A stretch of 64,000 nucleotides of DNA. Source: Otis tarda. Lineage: Eukaryota > Chordata > Aves > Otidiformes > Otididae. Each line of letters begins with the position of its first letter. Positions within the stretch are counted from its first letter, which is position 1. The position numbers and the translations under genes were made by a program. The DNA lies in assembly GCA_026413225.1 (NCBI GenBank), contig CM048557.1:19260871-19324870 (forward strand), in the 5' to 3' direction. Shown piece by piece: positions 36,590-50,335 of the stretch. The notes below the pieces were generated by a model. It was given only the letters and a program-made list of their open reading frames with translations. It did not search any database and was not told the DNA's origin.

Positions 36590-37545
36590 TGGCTCGTTGT
36601 CTATGGGCGGGACACATTACGAGATGCAACAGAAAAGCAGTTCCTGATTGCACCGGACTAATTAAGGAATGTTTAGGGGAGGAACCAAAGATGGAGGATG
36701 AGAGAGGTTTAGGTGATTTGGGGAGGGATAGGAGTGGGAAAATAGAGGGATAAATGAATAAAAAGGGCTGGTTGCATATACGTAATTGGCTAGTCAGAAT
36801 GCCTGTCTGGCTATGCCCTGTACCTAACCCGTGCAGTCTGTCCTGTGTTCTTATTAAACTCTTTTCTAATTCTTTTCTGGGTGAGTGCTCTCTATTCTGT
36901 GTGCGTATGTGTATGGGGGGTGTGAGTGCAGCAGCTGGAGACAGATGACAAGCTGGAGGGCCTGTGTGTCTGTACTGCGGTGACTGATCGAGCGTGGGGG
37001 TGTGAGCAAGTGTGATTGCTAGCAAAGATCAAGCCAAACTAGCTGGTGAGTAGGTGAGGTGACCTGGGAGGAGGGGGGTAAGTGGGTCTCTAAGGACAGC
37101 TCTGGGTGCGACAGCACCTGTGCATCCCTAGGGGCAAGAGCACAGTGGAATGGAGGGGGTGCAGGAGAGGAGTGGATGTGGGGGCTTATATGTCCAGGTG
37201 CCGGCAACTGAGCAGACTAGGATCCAGAGGCCAACTACTGGGCAGAGTGGCTGGATGAGTCCAGTTGCTGGAGGCACCCACCTTGTGCATATATATATTC
37301 TCACTAACAGACTTCCATTCTCCTCAGCCAGAGAGGGGAGAAGGATGAGTGCTGCCTATATACACAAGTGCTCTGAGTGTCCTTCCAGGAACTATGTGTC
37401 CAGTCATGTAGATATGTACTGTATATATGTGCTTTGTGTGTGTTTTTCTGCTGGTAATACATCTTCAGCCTCACTAATGGTTGGACATGGGCATACGGAC
37501 AGCAACAGCCTCATATCTCTCAGGCTGTTGGATCAAGCTTGATAT
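36590..37545 (+). mobile_element. Probable ERVL-type LTR
   Basis: The block has TGATTGCACCGGACTAATTA near its start, a purine-rich run GGGGAGGAACCAAAGATGG, ATAAAAAGG near 36760, a TTATTAAACTC polyadenylation-like site near 36851, and then a GT-rich tail (TGTGTGCGTATGTGTATGGG) with CAGCAGCTGGAGACAG, like long-tailed avian ERVL LTRs. The ends and a target duplication could not be fixed, so the limits are approximate. It shares no sequence with families A or B. Confidence 0.45.
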
Positions 37546-40500
37546 ATTTTCCTCTAGTAAACACACTGCATTGCTCCAGTTCACTTGTGTATTCCTGTCA
37601 GCCCAATAGATACATTCCCTATCTTACCTCATGAGTACCTCTATGTGCACACATGAAACATGCATCCATCCATGCATCCATACCCAGTTGTACAGTACCT
37701 CCTGATCCCTTTTTCATCATCATGTTGCATATATAGCTAAAACCACTATGCATGTTTAACTCAGACTGTATGCCTTAGTTTCTTGGTAAAAGTTCCCCTG
37801 TGGTCTAGGAATTAATATCTTCACTTGTTCATCCTGGTCAAAACTTTTCAGGCTACTTCAAATCTCTGCAGAGAAATGCAAGGATATTCTACGATGCAGA
37901 CTGAATGTGCCACTGAACCACTTATAATAAAATCTAGAAAATGTGCTTTTATTCAGTGCATTTGACATCATACAACTTCACTGCATATCATTAAAGCATC
38001 AGTAAAACATTCCTGATAGCTGCTAATACCTGCTTAACAGTCACTTCTTTATGATACAGCCCATCAGCTTGTGATCAGGCTGCACACGCCATTTTGTGGC
38101 AGAAGCTGAATTGGTGGAGTTGCTCTACAACAGAAAAACACAGACAGAAATTGTGTTTCTGTTTTCACATACCTATTTTCTACATCTTAACCACAAAATG
38201 CTCTGGTCTCTCAGCTCTACTGTTTCTAGGCTTCCTGAGCAGTCACTTTGCAGCTGGAACTGCTCCATACAGCTGCAGGATTTCAAGAACGGTGCCTCAC
38301 TTATAATTTTCTTTGCTTTTTGAGGTTCTTGAGCATTGATCAATGGATGTTACTTGTCTCAAGGTTTCATTCTCTTCTGAGAAGCATGCACATAATCTGA
38401 AGAGAGCTGGCCATCTGTCATGGTATCAAGTCTTTAAGGGAAGACAAAATCAAGCCCACGGAAAAAGAAATCTGTTGCATATTGTGGCATACACAGAAAC
38501 AATATCTGCCTCAGAAAGTTCCTGAGCTGAAAAAAATGGGATCCTGAGAGATTCTTCCCTGCAGGGAAGAATCGTATACTCTTGCCCTGGACTTATTTTT
38601 CCCTATGTTTCTGTTTACAGGCACTGTTAGAGACATGGTGTTAGGGCAGGTGGACACTTAACCTGATAGCCCAAGACAGACATCCTTTTGGTCCCTTGTA
38701 CCTCAAAGATAGGTCAGTTTCCACAGATCCATCCTCACCTTGAAGTGTCTGATTGCTTTCAAATTTGGTTTCCATCAAGACCCAGTCAAAAGCTTCACAT
38801 ATTGATGCTATGAATGTGTCTGCATAGAGTATTCATATTTTTATGAAATACAAAGATCAGTATATGAAAATAACTTCACACAGAGGTTTTCCCATTGCCT
38901 TATTAAGCTGGAAAAAGCTTTTTGTTTCTTAATACTTTAACAGTTCTATGAGGCACAGGTAATGACAGCAGTAGGCTTGAGTAAAGGACATTAATATTTG
39001 CAAACGGATAAAGAGAGTCTGCAGTCCAGAGGAAGTAATACTGGAAAGCAGTTATCTATTTTGTTACTAAACATTTAACAAGCTTTTACCTTAACCTGGT
39101 TTGAAACAGAGACAATATATAGATACTGAGCTAACAGCTCATTTTTTTCTGGGTGAACCTTAGAAATGAGGTACTACAATACACAGAATGCCGAGAATCC
39201 TAATAGTAATTGCTAAACACGTAGTAACAAATAATAACAACAACAGAAAATAAGTGTTTATCTAAATATCACCATAATATAATTGCACTGAGCAATGTTG
39301 ACCAGTTTAGGAGCTGCTGAAGTGGGGGTCTTTGTGGAAGTGCTGTCTTCCAGTAACCAATGTTAACCAGTTCAGTTTCCTCAGCACTTGGTGACTAGTA
39401 GAAAGTGTCTGAACTCTGAGGGTGTTCTGAAAATTTGAAACACCATCCACTTACTGAAATCTCTTTCTTTATGTTCTTAGGGTCTCCCTGAGCTTCTTAG
39501 GAAGATGGTAAATATCTAATGCAAAGGGGACAAAGTCTCAATTTTAGACTGTTAGTATTTGTTTGAAGATGTTGAAGATTGATGTAATTATTCTCAATAT
39601 AGGCATTATCAGCTTGTCAACTCTATTGGTGGCTAAATGTCTCTCAAATACCTGGCTCAGCTTATTATGGAGTATTTATACAATGAGTTTCACTCCCAAA
39701 ATATTTAATTCCTAATACCACTTATCAAAGGGATGTCATGTGTTCATATATATATGGATGAAACATGTAATTCAGGATGAGATCATGGATCCTGACATTG
39801 CAAATGCAGAGTATTTTTGCCCCATTTATCTTTAATATGTCCTTATTATTGGTATTAGCTATTAGGTTATCCTAATTGGAGACAAATTCCTAGTTTATGT
39901 GAAATTCTTTTTACCATGAGACAACTATTGACTCATTCTATGCTAAGTACACGAGTTTGGTGTTGCCTTTTCTTGGAAGCCTGACACTTTCTTTTTTTAA
40001 ACTCCACAAATACATTCAACTGGACAAGTGAAAAATATTGAATAAAATGTCCTCATGGACTTGGTTTTTCCTCTAACTTCTTGCATCATTTCATGATCCA
40101 TTTTGACCCTTAAGATTCTCATAGGAATAAGAACAAAGGCAATGACAAGCATCTAAGAAAACAAATAAACATGAGGATTTTTACTAGACACAAGCTAGTG
40201 TGAGTGGGACTGGGTGAAAAATGCCAAAAAAATGCAAATAATTTTGCTCTGCTTTCTTTCAGAAGTATGATAAAACTGAGTAAAATTCTAGGTCATTACT
40301 CTTTTAATTCACTCCTTACTCAAGCAAAACTTTTGCTGGCATCAGTGTTGAGTCCTTCCTGAGTGAAATTTCTGGGATTTAGTCCTTTAATGAGAACAAT
40401 GCAATTAAAATAATTAATTGGGAAATAAGTAAAACTACTGAAGATGGTGGCAATACACTTACTATACACTTAAGTTTACACTGCCTGTTCATTTAAGCAC

Positions 40501-41504
40501 AAAATGATACAGAATAAGGTCAGGGGAAATCACCCTATATGCATCCCCAAAGATATCTGATATATCAAACAACAGCAGAACCCTGTTTATTCAAAATACT
40601 TTTGGAACATCAAAACATTTGGATAAACAGGGCTTCAAATAATTGAGGGAGTTATTGTATAAGTAATTCACACCAGAGGGACATAACCTAGATTCAAAGG
40701 AGGGAGTTTCAGATCAAAGGGGTATAGATAAATGGGATTTTGCTCTATGTGAACAAATAAAACAAACAGCATTTGATTATTCAGGAATCAAGGAGTGTCC
40801 AAACATTTTTTCAAAAAGAATTTAGGATGAAAGGTCAAAATTGTTGCAATAGGCCATACAGAAGACTATAGAATCAAAATAACAAATAACTAAATGAGAC
40901 CAAAAATGTGCAGGGTTTTTGTGTGTGTGGTTTTTTTTGTTTTGTTTTTCAAACTCACTGATCTTCCAGTCATGATCACATGAACTTTACCAAGTGTTTT
41001 GATCCTATTCCAGCTGTGACACTGACATATATTTTGTGGCCGAAAGTGGGAGAGTTGTAATACCTGTGGCTCCGTAACTAATTTTCCCCAATGCTCAACA
41101 GAAGCAAACTGTAAAATACACAAGTTGGGTCTCGCATGGACAATGTTGTCTGAATGCTCGTCTTTCTATTAATATCCTGACCCAGATATGATTTATCTAC
41201 ATACAGACATCATAATCTCCTAAAGGACATTTTCAAATGTCCTTTTAAAACACAGATCTTTGAATTTAAGAAGATGTTAAGTGTAAAGACCTATGTTGAT
41301 ATTCAACCCACGCATTGTAAATATGGTGGTGTGGATAATTTGCTAGTTTAGACAAATGAACAGTCTTTTCTATTTTCTGAAAGTTACACTCACATTCGTG
41401 TAATTCAGTGTTGCCCCTTACTGTCTGTGTAGGGTGGCAGGGGAGAAGAGAGACACAACATTTAAAGGCGAGTTAAAGGTGTGAAAACATGATGCATTTC
41501 GATT
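37546..41504. other. Intergenic, no gene seen
   Basis: About 4 kb of AT-rich sequence between the probable LTR and the CpG block. A small (CATCCATG)n-like repeat is near 37660-37682. No exon was supported. Confidence 0.55.
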
Positions 41505-42125
41505 CCCCCCAACACCGAGAGCCCTGCCAGGAGAATGCTTCTTCCGCCGCGGTGCCTCACCTCGCACAGCCCTGTCCTGGCTCCCAAGCCGTCGGGAAAG
41601 GAGGGCCCCCGCGGGATGGTGCGTGTGGCAGGCGCCTTCTGCCTCAAGTTTCAGAGACATTTTTATCAACCTTGCCACAAGATTGTCCTGCTGAACCCAT
41701 CCTCACTTTTCCGGGCCTCGTAGTTGGGTTTTTGGGGTCCGTGAGCGCTGCCAGGTCCGGCTCCGGCACCACACCTGGAGCAGGTTCGCTTCGTACCACG
41801 GGGCGGGCTGTGCCTCACCCCCGGCCGCCCATTCAGCCGTCGGTCCTAACATCCTACCCTCAGCCTCTCCACAGCGGAACCCCACGCAGTTTTCCCTGCC
41901 TCCCCACCTCCTCTGCCCCAGACCCCGTCCCCCTTTTGGCGGGAAGAGCGGTGCCGCGCCGCGGCTGCCAGCAGGGCCCGCTGCCTCCTCTCTCCTCCCC
42001 CCTCCCGTCCCGCGGCGCCGCCGGGGTGCGCAAGGCGGAGGGGAGGGGAGCGCGGCGCGGGGAGGTGCAGCTCCGGTTTTGGCATCGCTTTCCCCAACTG
42101 TTTGTGCTCCCTCCTCAGTGAGGGG
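41505..42125. promoter_or_regulatory. CpG-island-like block upstream of BRSK2
   Basis: The block is abruptly GC- and CpG-rich inside AT-rich DNA: CTTCCGCCGCGG near 41540, GCCGCGCCGCGGCTG near 41952, CCGCGGCGCCGCCGGGG near 42011, and GC-box-like GGGGAGGGGAGCG near 42040. No TATA box is apparent. A strong donor CAG|GTGCGT follows at 42138/42139 on the plus strand, and a good minus-strand donor GAG|GTGAGG lies at 41561/41560. This fits a CpG promoter that could start an upstream noncoding first exon of BRSK2, a divergent noncoding RNA, or both. Open frames across it look like GC-driven chance. Confidence 0.6.
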
Positions 42126-42130
42126 ACTGC

Positions 42131-42144
42131 GAACTCAGGTGCGT
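42131..42144 (+). other. Candidate 5' splice site after CpG block
   Basis: GAACTCAG|GTGCGT matches the donor consensus well, just past the GC-rich block. It would end a plus-strand first exon starting in the CpG block. Not supported by transcript data. Confidence 0.35.
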
Positions 42145-43829
42145 GAAGCCACGCACCAGGACTCTGAGGGACAGGGATGGGAGTGTGAGGGAGGAGCAAG
42201 AATTAAAGAGGAGCAGCTGTTGGGGTTGTGGTAAAGTAGGGGAAGAAGAATGCTTAATCAAAGATTTGGGGGAGGGAGCTTGGAGAAATGGCAATTTGGA
42301 GTTGAGTTTAGTAGGGGAGGAAAGTTATCACCTGTGTGGGCTGGAAAGGGCAGAGCTGTCATTGGCAAAAGGTAGAGGCAATCCTTTCACCAGAGGAGTC
42401 TTAGTGAGTGATTGCGCGGGGTGAGGCCTGGAGGGGTGGGGACAGTTTGGGGTGTTTTGGAATTTTCTGGCAGGCTGCTGCAGTGGCACAGTCTGGAAGT
42501 GAGTAAAGATGAACCACAAAGAGCAAGGAGATGGTCAAAGCAAGTGTTGAGGTGTGGTTCCCTGAGGAAGCAGGAGGATACCTTTGAATTGGTTTGAGGT
42601 TTCAGTTCACTGGCCTGGCTTCCTCCCACCTCCTCATCTTGTTACTCCTCTACAACATGTTGGGTAGAGTTGTGTTGTCTATGATACAGGTAAAGAGCCA
42701 ATTTCTAGTTTTATTCCAATTTACATCAGCAGCTGCTGTCTGTAGATACAGGCATTTAAAAAGGTGAACTTCCCTATTTAAAAAAACACAAACAAACCAA
42801 CCTGAAATAGTCTTTTCTCTCAATGAGCAACAGGTAATGATAAGGCTTGTTCAAGTTTTGCCCTCTCTTTACTCTCCCTTCCATTTACAGGCTAGTCAAG
42901 GCTTCTCTCTCTGACTGAAGAATCCGTGGTGTGTGTTGTGCCTCAGTTGCAATTTGATATGAATATCTTGACCAGTTTTCTGTCTGGAGTGGTGCAGAGA
43001 AGAGAAGGTAAAAATGGAACTTGGGTATGGTAATGTTTTAAGCTTGATAGCCCTAGAGTCTGGCTGAAACTGGTGCTGAATGCAGAAAATACATAGACTT
43101 GTGCCTAACTTGAAGTGTATCTGCAGAATCTTCTATTTCATCCAACTCCTAAGCTCTGAAGGTTAAACACAGGCATAAGTATTTAGACAAAAATGGAGAA
43201 AGCTTTTCTAGTATGGGGCCTATGGATCTGGGAGTCAGTTCCTACTGCCATCTAATCCCTGGATTTTCTGCTCTGTTTCTAATTAAGATAGTGGCCATGC
43301 CATTTTTTTATTTGTTCTTCTAAGAACCTGAAGTCTATTTGCTCCCATCAAATTCAAAAGCAGGTGTGTCACTGAGTTCAGTGGTTACAGGATTGGCCAT
43401 TATTTTTTCCTTTCTTTTTGCTCTTTGCTCCTCCTCAAAGGCTCTCTTTAAAGTGTAAAACCCACAGAGATGTAGGTCCTCCAAATTCAAACAGATTCAA
43501 TGAATTTCTCAAGCTCATTTTCAGAAGTAGTTTGGTTTTTTTTCTTATTTCCTGCCACAACCTCAGCCTTTCTTTAATACCTTTCTTAATATGAAGCGTT
43601 GCTGCATATTGGCGTATAATTCAGAAGGAAAAAAAAATGTGTATGTTTGGGTTTTAAAATAATATACACATTAAACTATATTTAATTGTGCTTTATCAAT
43701 AGACTGATAAACTTAGGTGTTTGCTGATGCCATTGATCATGATGCTCTGTAGCAGGCAGGGGCAGTAACTGCTGCTGATGGAAAAGAAAAGGTAGTGGAA
43801 GGAGGAGGGGAGAAGGAGGTGGGAGACGA
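42145..43829. other. Interval between CpG block and BRSK2 exon 1
   Basis: About 1.7 kb with no recognisable repeat or exon. If the CpG block starts a BRSK2 transcript this is its first intron. Otherwise it is distal promoter. Confidence 0.45.
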
Positions 43830-43832
43830 GGA

Positions 43833-43848
43833 GATTGGCTGCTTTAAA
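43833..43848 (+). promoter_or_regulatory. Possible proximal promoter elements
   Basis: An inverted CCAAT (GATTGG) is followed by CTTTAAAT, a poor TATA-like word, about 390 bp before the BRSK2 start codon. This could place a transcription start near 43870. Weak evidence. Confidence 0.25.
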
Positions 43849-43869
43849 TGTCAATCGCAGCTGCAGGCC

Positions 43870-44369
<500 letters not shown>

Positions 44370-44511
44370 TAGCAGCCAGTGAAATGTTGGGGATGGGATA
44401 TTTGAGGGTTCAGATTTTCCCATTTGCTGTTTTAATGGAGCTAATATTCATAGGGAATTTTTTGCCTTTATTTTTAGTTTTCATTTTAAGTCTCTTTTTT
44501 TCCTTCCCTTT

Positions 44512-44533
44512 TTTTTTAAAAAAAAAAAAAAGC
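44512..44533. repeat. T-run/A-run palindrome
   Basis: A run of about nine T is directly followed by about fourteen A, some 190 bp inside intron 1. It can fold back on itself and is prone to length change. Confidence 0.7.
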
Positions 44534-45269
44534 CAGGATGCTTTATGTTCATTACTCCAGCTAATGGGTGTTGTTCTGATGACAGCCAGAGCGCATGCAG
44601 AGGAAAAAATAGATGATCTGCTGGTGGTGAATTTTCACATCAATTTCTTCCCTGCCCTACTTAGGAGCTTTTTCTTTTTAATCAAATTATATTGAAATGA
44701 AAGATTCACAGCCTGTAGTACTGAGGAGGTTGTGGTGGTGAGGGAGTCACCAGCAGTATTTCATGACATCATGATTGAAAAGGGTGTAGTCCTTAAGGTG
44801 CAGTTGGGGGGGTAGAAATATGTACAGTATGTCTGTGGCACTGACTGCTGTGGGTATTTAGCAAATATGGATGGATGCGCTGGTGGTTTTTGTGGGTAAA
44901 GTCTGAAATAAAAGAAAAATAGAGGATGGGTAGCAGAATTCATTCTGGTTATGCTGTGTTTTTGTAGGAGGGATTGAGGGGGAGGGGAGGTTATTTAATT
45001 ATTTTTCTTAAAGCTTGTTTATGAAACTCGCCCCCAGCAGATTTTCCTGAATGGAACAATGGTAAGAAATATTAAAAAGAGGAAATCGAGTGGAGGGAAT
45101 TAGCAGAGAGCAGGTGCTTCTGCCCTACATGACATAATTAAATCCCCTATATGCATTCAAGATCTGGACTTACTGTTGCTTGCTTGGATAGCATATTCGC
45201 TTCAAGGGCAGGGGAGCATTAATTGTAAGAAAAACCCTTAAAAAGAAGCCCAAATGTCTTCCTTATTTA

Positions 45270-45272
<3 letters not shown>

Positions 45273-45308
<36 letters not shown>
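45273..45308. repeat. Poly-T tract, 36 bp
   Basis: An uninterrupted run of 36 T in intron 1. No LINE or SINE body was recognised next to it, so it is treated as a homopolymer. It may be length-polymorphic or imprecisely assembled. Confidence 0.85.
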
Positions 45309-45310
<2 letters not shown>

Positions 45311-48300
45311 TAACAGGTGCAATAAGCAATAGGATCTGGCAAATTCATTGGTTTAGGAGCCCCCCCAAAAGTGGATTGAAACTCAAGATTATAATGTAGG
45401 GAAAGGGGAAGATCAGCCATAGGGGGGCTTCTTTGGGCATGTGGGTGTTAAGTGTTGTTCATTATGGTGGGACAATAAAACATGATGCATTGTGGTTTTG
45501 TTTTTTTTTTTCTTTATAACCCAGTCGAGCTTTGCCCATCTGTTGTCTAAAGGATTTAATAGGCGTTTCCATCCCCAGCTGCTGCCTCTGCTCTGCCTGC
45601 TTCCTCATTGCCCTGCGTGGCAGCAGCTCTGCAGTCCGCAATTTTCTTAGGGACACAGTCAAAATCCAGATCTTTCTCTGTAAGAAGCAATGCTCTTCTG
45701 AGATGATTGATTGTAACACCCCCCCATCCTTCCCCTCCTCTTCACAACCCCATAGCAACCATTCAGAGACATGGATGAAGATGACATTGTCTTCTAGTGA
45801 AAGTGACTTTTATTTATATTTCCTTTTTTTTTTTTTTCCAAATCTCTTAATTGTATCAGCTGCTAAAGGTAGCTCTCTGTCACTGTTTTGGTTAACACCT
45901 TTATTCTTTGCATAGCTCAATAAGCCCTTACTTCTGCAGCTGTATTCTTACTAAAATCTGTTCTGTTGATGATCATGAAAATACTCTGCCAAAAAAATTG
46001 CAGTGTATTGGTAATAAAACTGCCCTATTTCTGCTGGTAATCCTTTCCTGGATAGCCCAGGTGATCTGGTCCAGCCAGCTGTAGGTGACAAATTCTTTTT
46101 TGTCTTCATTACCATTTCCTTTTTTCTCTCTTTCACCTTCTTAGCACCCCTCCCTCTTCTTTAAATACAATTGTGTCTGAGATTCTTGAAAATACAGCTG
46201 CATTAACCTTTTGCTCCATGTCTCATAGCCTGATGTTGTGGTCCTAAAGGGTTTTCTGCAGCTTTGGTTATTTTTTTCCTGTCTGCTAATCTTCCTATCT
46301 TCCTCCTAAGTGATTAGAGATGTGGGGGTGGAGGGAGAAGAGGATGTATTTAGAGGCTTGCTGCTGTTAGCCTCTGCAGTTATTCAACCAGCTGGACAAG
46401 GGTGAAAGTTTCCTTTTGCAGTTTTACCGTATAACTGATCTTTATAGATAAGTCTCTGCTGTTTGCACGCATGAATGCACATAAAATGCACAATGCATGG
46501 TGTCATACAACCTGGAGGTGAGAGGAAGAGGAAGAGAAATCTTAAAAGTAGCTGATGTCAGTCTGTGTCTTCCTTGTTATACCAGCCCTTGATTAACAGA
46601 ATAATACACTGAGGTGAAATCTAACTCAGTATGAAACATACATGGCTAAATATGAAAAGATGCCTTCTGGTCTTCTCGCATTTTCTGTGCTAATCACATT
46701 TGGGAGCATGCAGAATGGCATGAACGGTGTGTGGTACGTAGCTAGTCCTCATCCTCCTTGTTTTGGAGGGTAAGCAGGCAACTTGCAGCATTTTAGGGAG
46801 AGGACAGCAAGTGCAATATGAGGGCCTCATTCACCATACTACGTTGTCATGATGTGTAACTTTGATTTTGGGTTGCAGTGGCATAGAGCTGAAGAAAATA
46901 GTGGTTGTAAGAATTCCTTCTGTGCTTTACTTAAAAGCTTGGAAGATTAGGAGGTAATGACTTGGAAAATACGTGGGGTTTTTTTGGGTTTTTTTTTTTT
47001 CTGAGGGGACGGGGAAGAGTGAGAAATAAAACCTGGCAAAATGTAATGATGAATGGAAAGAAATTGTAAGTTCTGTTGCAAAGTCCTATCAATTTTGTGA
47101 TCTTCATATCCATAATTTTTAGTTTGAATAACAAATTCTTGACCCTATAAAGTTATTTCAGATGGGTGGCTCTAGCTTTGCTCCCAGATACATTAGTATT
47201 ATACAAATGTATTAATCATTCTTACCTGCTTTTACTGAGATCAAAAGAAGGGGGTTTTGGGAAGGAGTGTGGGTTTTTAGTTCAGGGCAGACTTAAAAGG
47301 GTGCCATGGAGGGAGAACTTAATGGTAGAGTAGAACTCTCCCTGGCTTTCTCTCCATGAAGTTCTCATGGATTGCCACCTTAATAGCTGCTAAAAAAAGT
47401 GTCTGCTAACAGCAGTATGTTGGTCCTTGCAAAGAGGTCCAGTTCCCATATCTCTAACATCCAGCTGTGAGTGGGCAAAACTGACAGGGAAAAGCCTTCA
47501 ATTCAAATTGGTGGCTAAGAACCGTTGTTTAAAGTGTTGATTAGAATTCAAAATCAGGTATGCAAAATTTGTCCCAAGCAGCCTTCTGTGCTGGTGCGTC
47601 AAGCTTACTGAGGGTGACTGATGCCACAAAGAAAGGATTAGGGCCTCTTAGTCAGAGAAGCTGGAAAAGGGCTACGCACAGCAGTGCTGAAAAATATCTG
47701 TACTTAGCTCTTTGCTGTTAGTTGGAATGTAGAGGAACTAAGGAAAATTATTTTTAATAATGTAGCATAAGAATTTAACGTATAATTTGAGTACTGTAGT
47801 AAGGTCGTTTGCTTTTGTAATAGGTTGAATTCAGAGCGTCTCTTGTTTACTGCAGCTGGAGGAAGAGCTGATGGAATCTGTATTTGAATGATTCTGCAAG
47901 AAGACAAGAAGCAGCATAATCTTAATTATTGTACTAAGAATTATTTTACAAAACTGTCAATGTAAAAGACCATTACTATATATAGTGTGTATGGGGAAAG
48001 GTTTGTTTATGTAAGTTTCATTGATGCATACTTCTACAGTTAATTCTAGGAGGTTTTCATTGTAATTAACACTAATGAGCAAAGGATGTGTGTCATGTTA
48101 AAATAACACATGTAGATACAGTATGCCTTGAGAAATCCCAGTCACATCTCGTCATGAGGTACTGTTTTAGTTTTAGATCAAACAGAGGCTTTTCTCTATT
48201 TGCCACTAATACTGTGTGAAATCTGCTTCTTGTGTATTCCTTGCTTTATTTCTTTTATTTAATTTTTAATTCCACTAATACTTTTGTTTGTATGTTTCTT

Positions 48301-50335
48301 TTGGCCTTGTTGACCCCTATTTCACCCTTGAAACTCTTAAAAGTGATTCAGATTGACTGTACTGCTGAATATTTATTAATGAGTGCAAAGATGAGGAATT
48401 TAAGTATTTCTTCTGAAGGGTTTCAGCGTTTCGGAGAGTTTCCTTGTGTTTTAATTTGACAGTCACTATACAAGCTTCAGCATCAGTTTGCTATGGCACC
48501 GATTCAATGTCCAGTTGAAATTTCCAAAACACTGCTTTGTTTAGAAGCAATAAGACATTCACTCCAAGTGGGAGTTACCCTATTCACTTTGAGGTAAATT
48601 TGATGAAAAAATTATTGTTGCTGATCCATTTTGTCTTGTTCCTTTCATTCTCTTCAAGCCTAGTTCTGCAGGCATTCAGTACAAATAATCCTACTCGAAA
48701 CTCCTGGCACTTTGACCTTCACAAAAAGTGTAGGAGGTCCCTTTTCTGCATTGTATACCATATAACTTCAACTATTTTGATGTATAACATGTTAATTATA
48801 TTTGAGCCATCAGTGAGGTGTTCAGCAGTGTGCTATTGGGTTGTGTAAGAAGAGAAATCATTAAATGTGGATCTTAGCGAATTTAATAGCCTTTTATTCA
48901 GTGAGAGTTTAAACAGGATGTTTCTTTACAGCCTTAACCACCTGTTTCCATGACACCAGCAGAAACTGAAATGTGTTAGTTTTTTTATTTGTCTCTGTCA
49001 AATTTGGTTGAAATGGAAAGCTTCAGATCTATTCGAGAAGTGTTTGGTAGACAATGTGATCTCAGAAGCTCAGTTTCCTTAGGTAAGTAGGCTAAACAAA
49101 GTGTAGCCTTTTCATTCATACTGGTATAATTTTTTTTCCTTTTCCCTGACCCAGTGTGTTGGATCTAGAGAGAATCTGAAGATTACAACTGTATTCCATT
49201 TAGCTGTCTAGATTGATACATTGTTATAGAGGTGTAAATCATTATAGTTCCCCCCCATAGCCTTTTGAAACAGACAAACAACAAACCAGTATATATTCTA
49301 TTAATGTTTTCATATGTACGTTTTGCTCTCCTTAAAAAAAGTTTCTTTCAAAACAGTGAATCCATACTCTTTGTCATGATGGTCTGTGAAGATTTAAATG
49401 GTTAATTAGTAATCATAGAAATAAAATATTGGAAGCGATACTGTGGCCAGTACAGATATTAAGAATGAAATTTTGCCGAGAGAGTTTATGTCGTAGTGAC
49501 TTAGACTCAGTGGGTTTTCAAGTAATGATTTGGTCTTTCTGACCTTTATATACCTTTTATCTGATTGTTCAAAATACTGTTTGCCTGCATTACTTACTGA
49601 AGTAAACTAGTGCCATGTGTCTGAACTGCAAAGTTCAGATATCCCTTTAATGACTGTGACTATTTTTAAAAGCAAATTCCTGTTTACTAACTACCATGAA
49701 AATGATTTTTAGCTTCCATCCCTCTGCAAACTTTGCAGACGCAAACCATTAGTCTTTTACCCCAATAACAATAGCAAGATTATTATGAACTTGTTGAAAG
49801 AGGAGCAAGCTCTGAATGGTTGTTTTTCTTTGTAAAGCACAGTAGCCTTTCTCACCCAAGAGCTGTTAAAATTCAGATACTGTCAAATGAGTAGGACTAT
49901 ATGACTATTTATATACCTATATTTCAGACATCAGCAGGAACTATGGAAGCAGTGGTTTCATGAATCGAGTTCTTGCACTGCTCAAGCACTTTTCTACTTT
50001 CTGTCACCACTCTCATGTCATTTTGTGCTGTTACAGTGGGAAGGACTGCATTAGGATGATGAGAGAGGTTGGAGAAATTTAAAAAAGCTTCTCAATAGAA
50101 CTTGGCTCTTGAGAGGGGTTCTTTCTGATCTCTAGAAAACCTGTGACTCCATGAGAAGAACAAATGTAGCATTTTAAGTGCATTCTTGCAATTCCTTTTG
50201 TAAATTGAATGGGGCAGCCAGTGTGTGTTTTGGATTCTCCAACACTGCAATATTTTTCAGTATGCCATAAATTTACTCCATATGATATATTTTGAGAAGT
50301 CATTAATATAGTGTACTTTAGAGAGTTATACAGTA

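Noticed and set aside
41489-42121. 210-codon open frame across the CpG block
   Set aside because: It reflects GC-rich composition with few stops. The peptide is Pro/Ser/Arg-rich with no domain, and overlapping frames on both strands are equally open.
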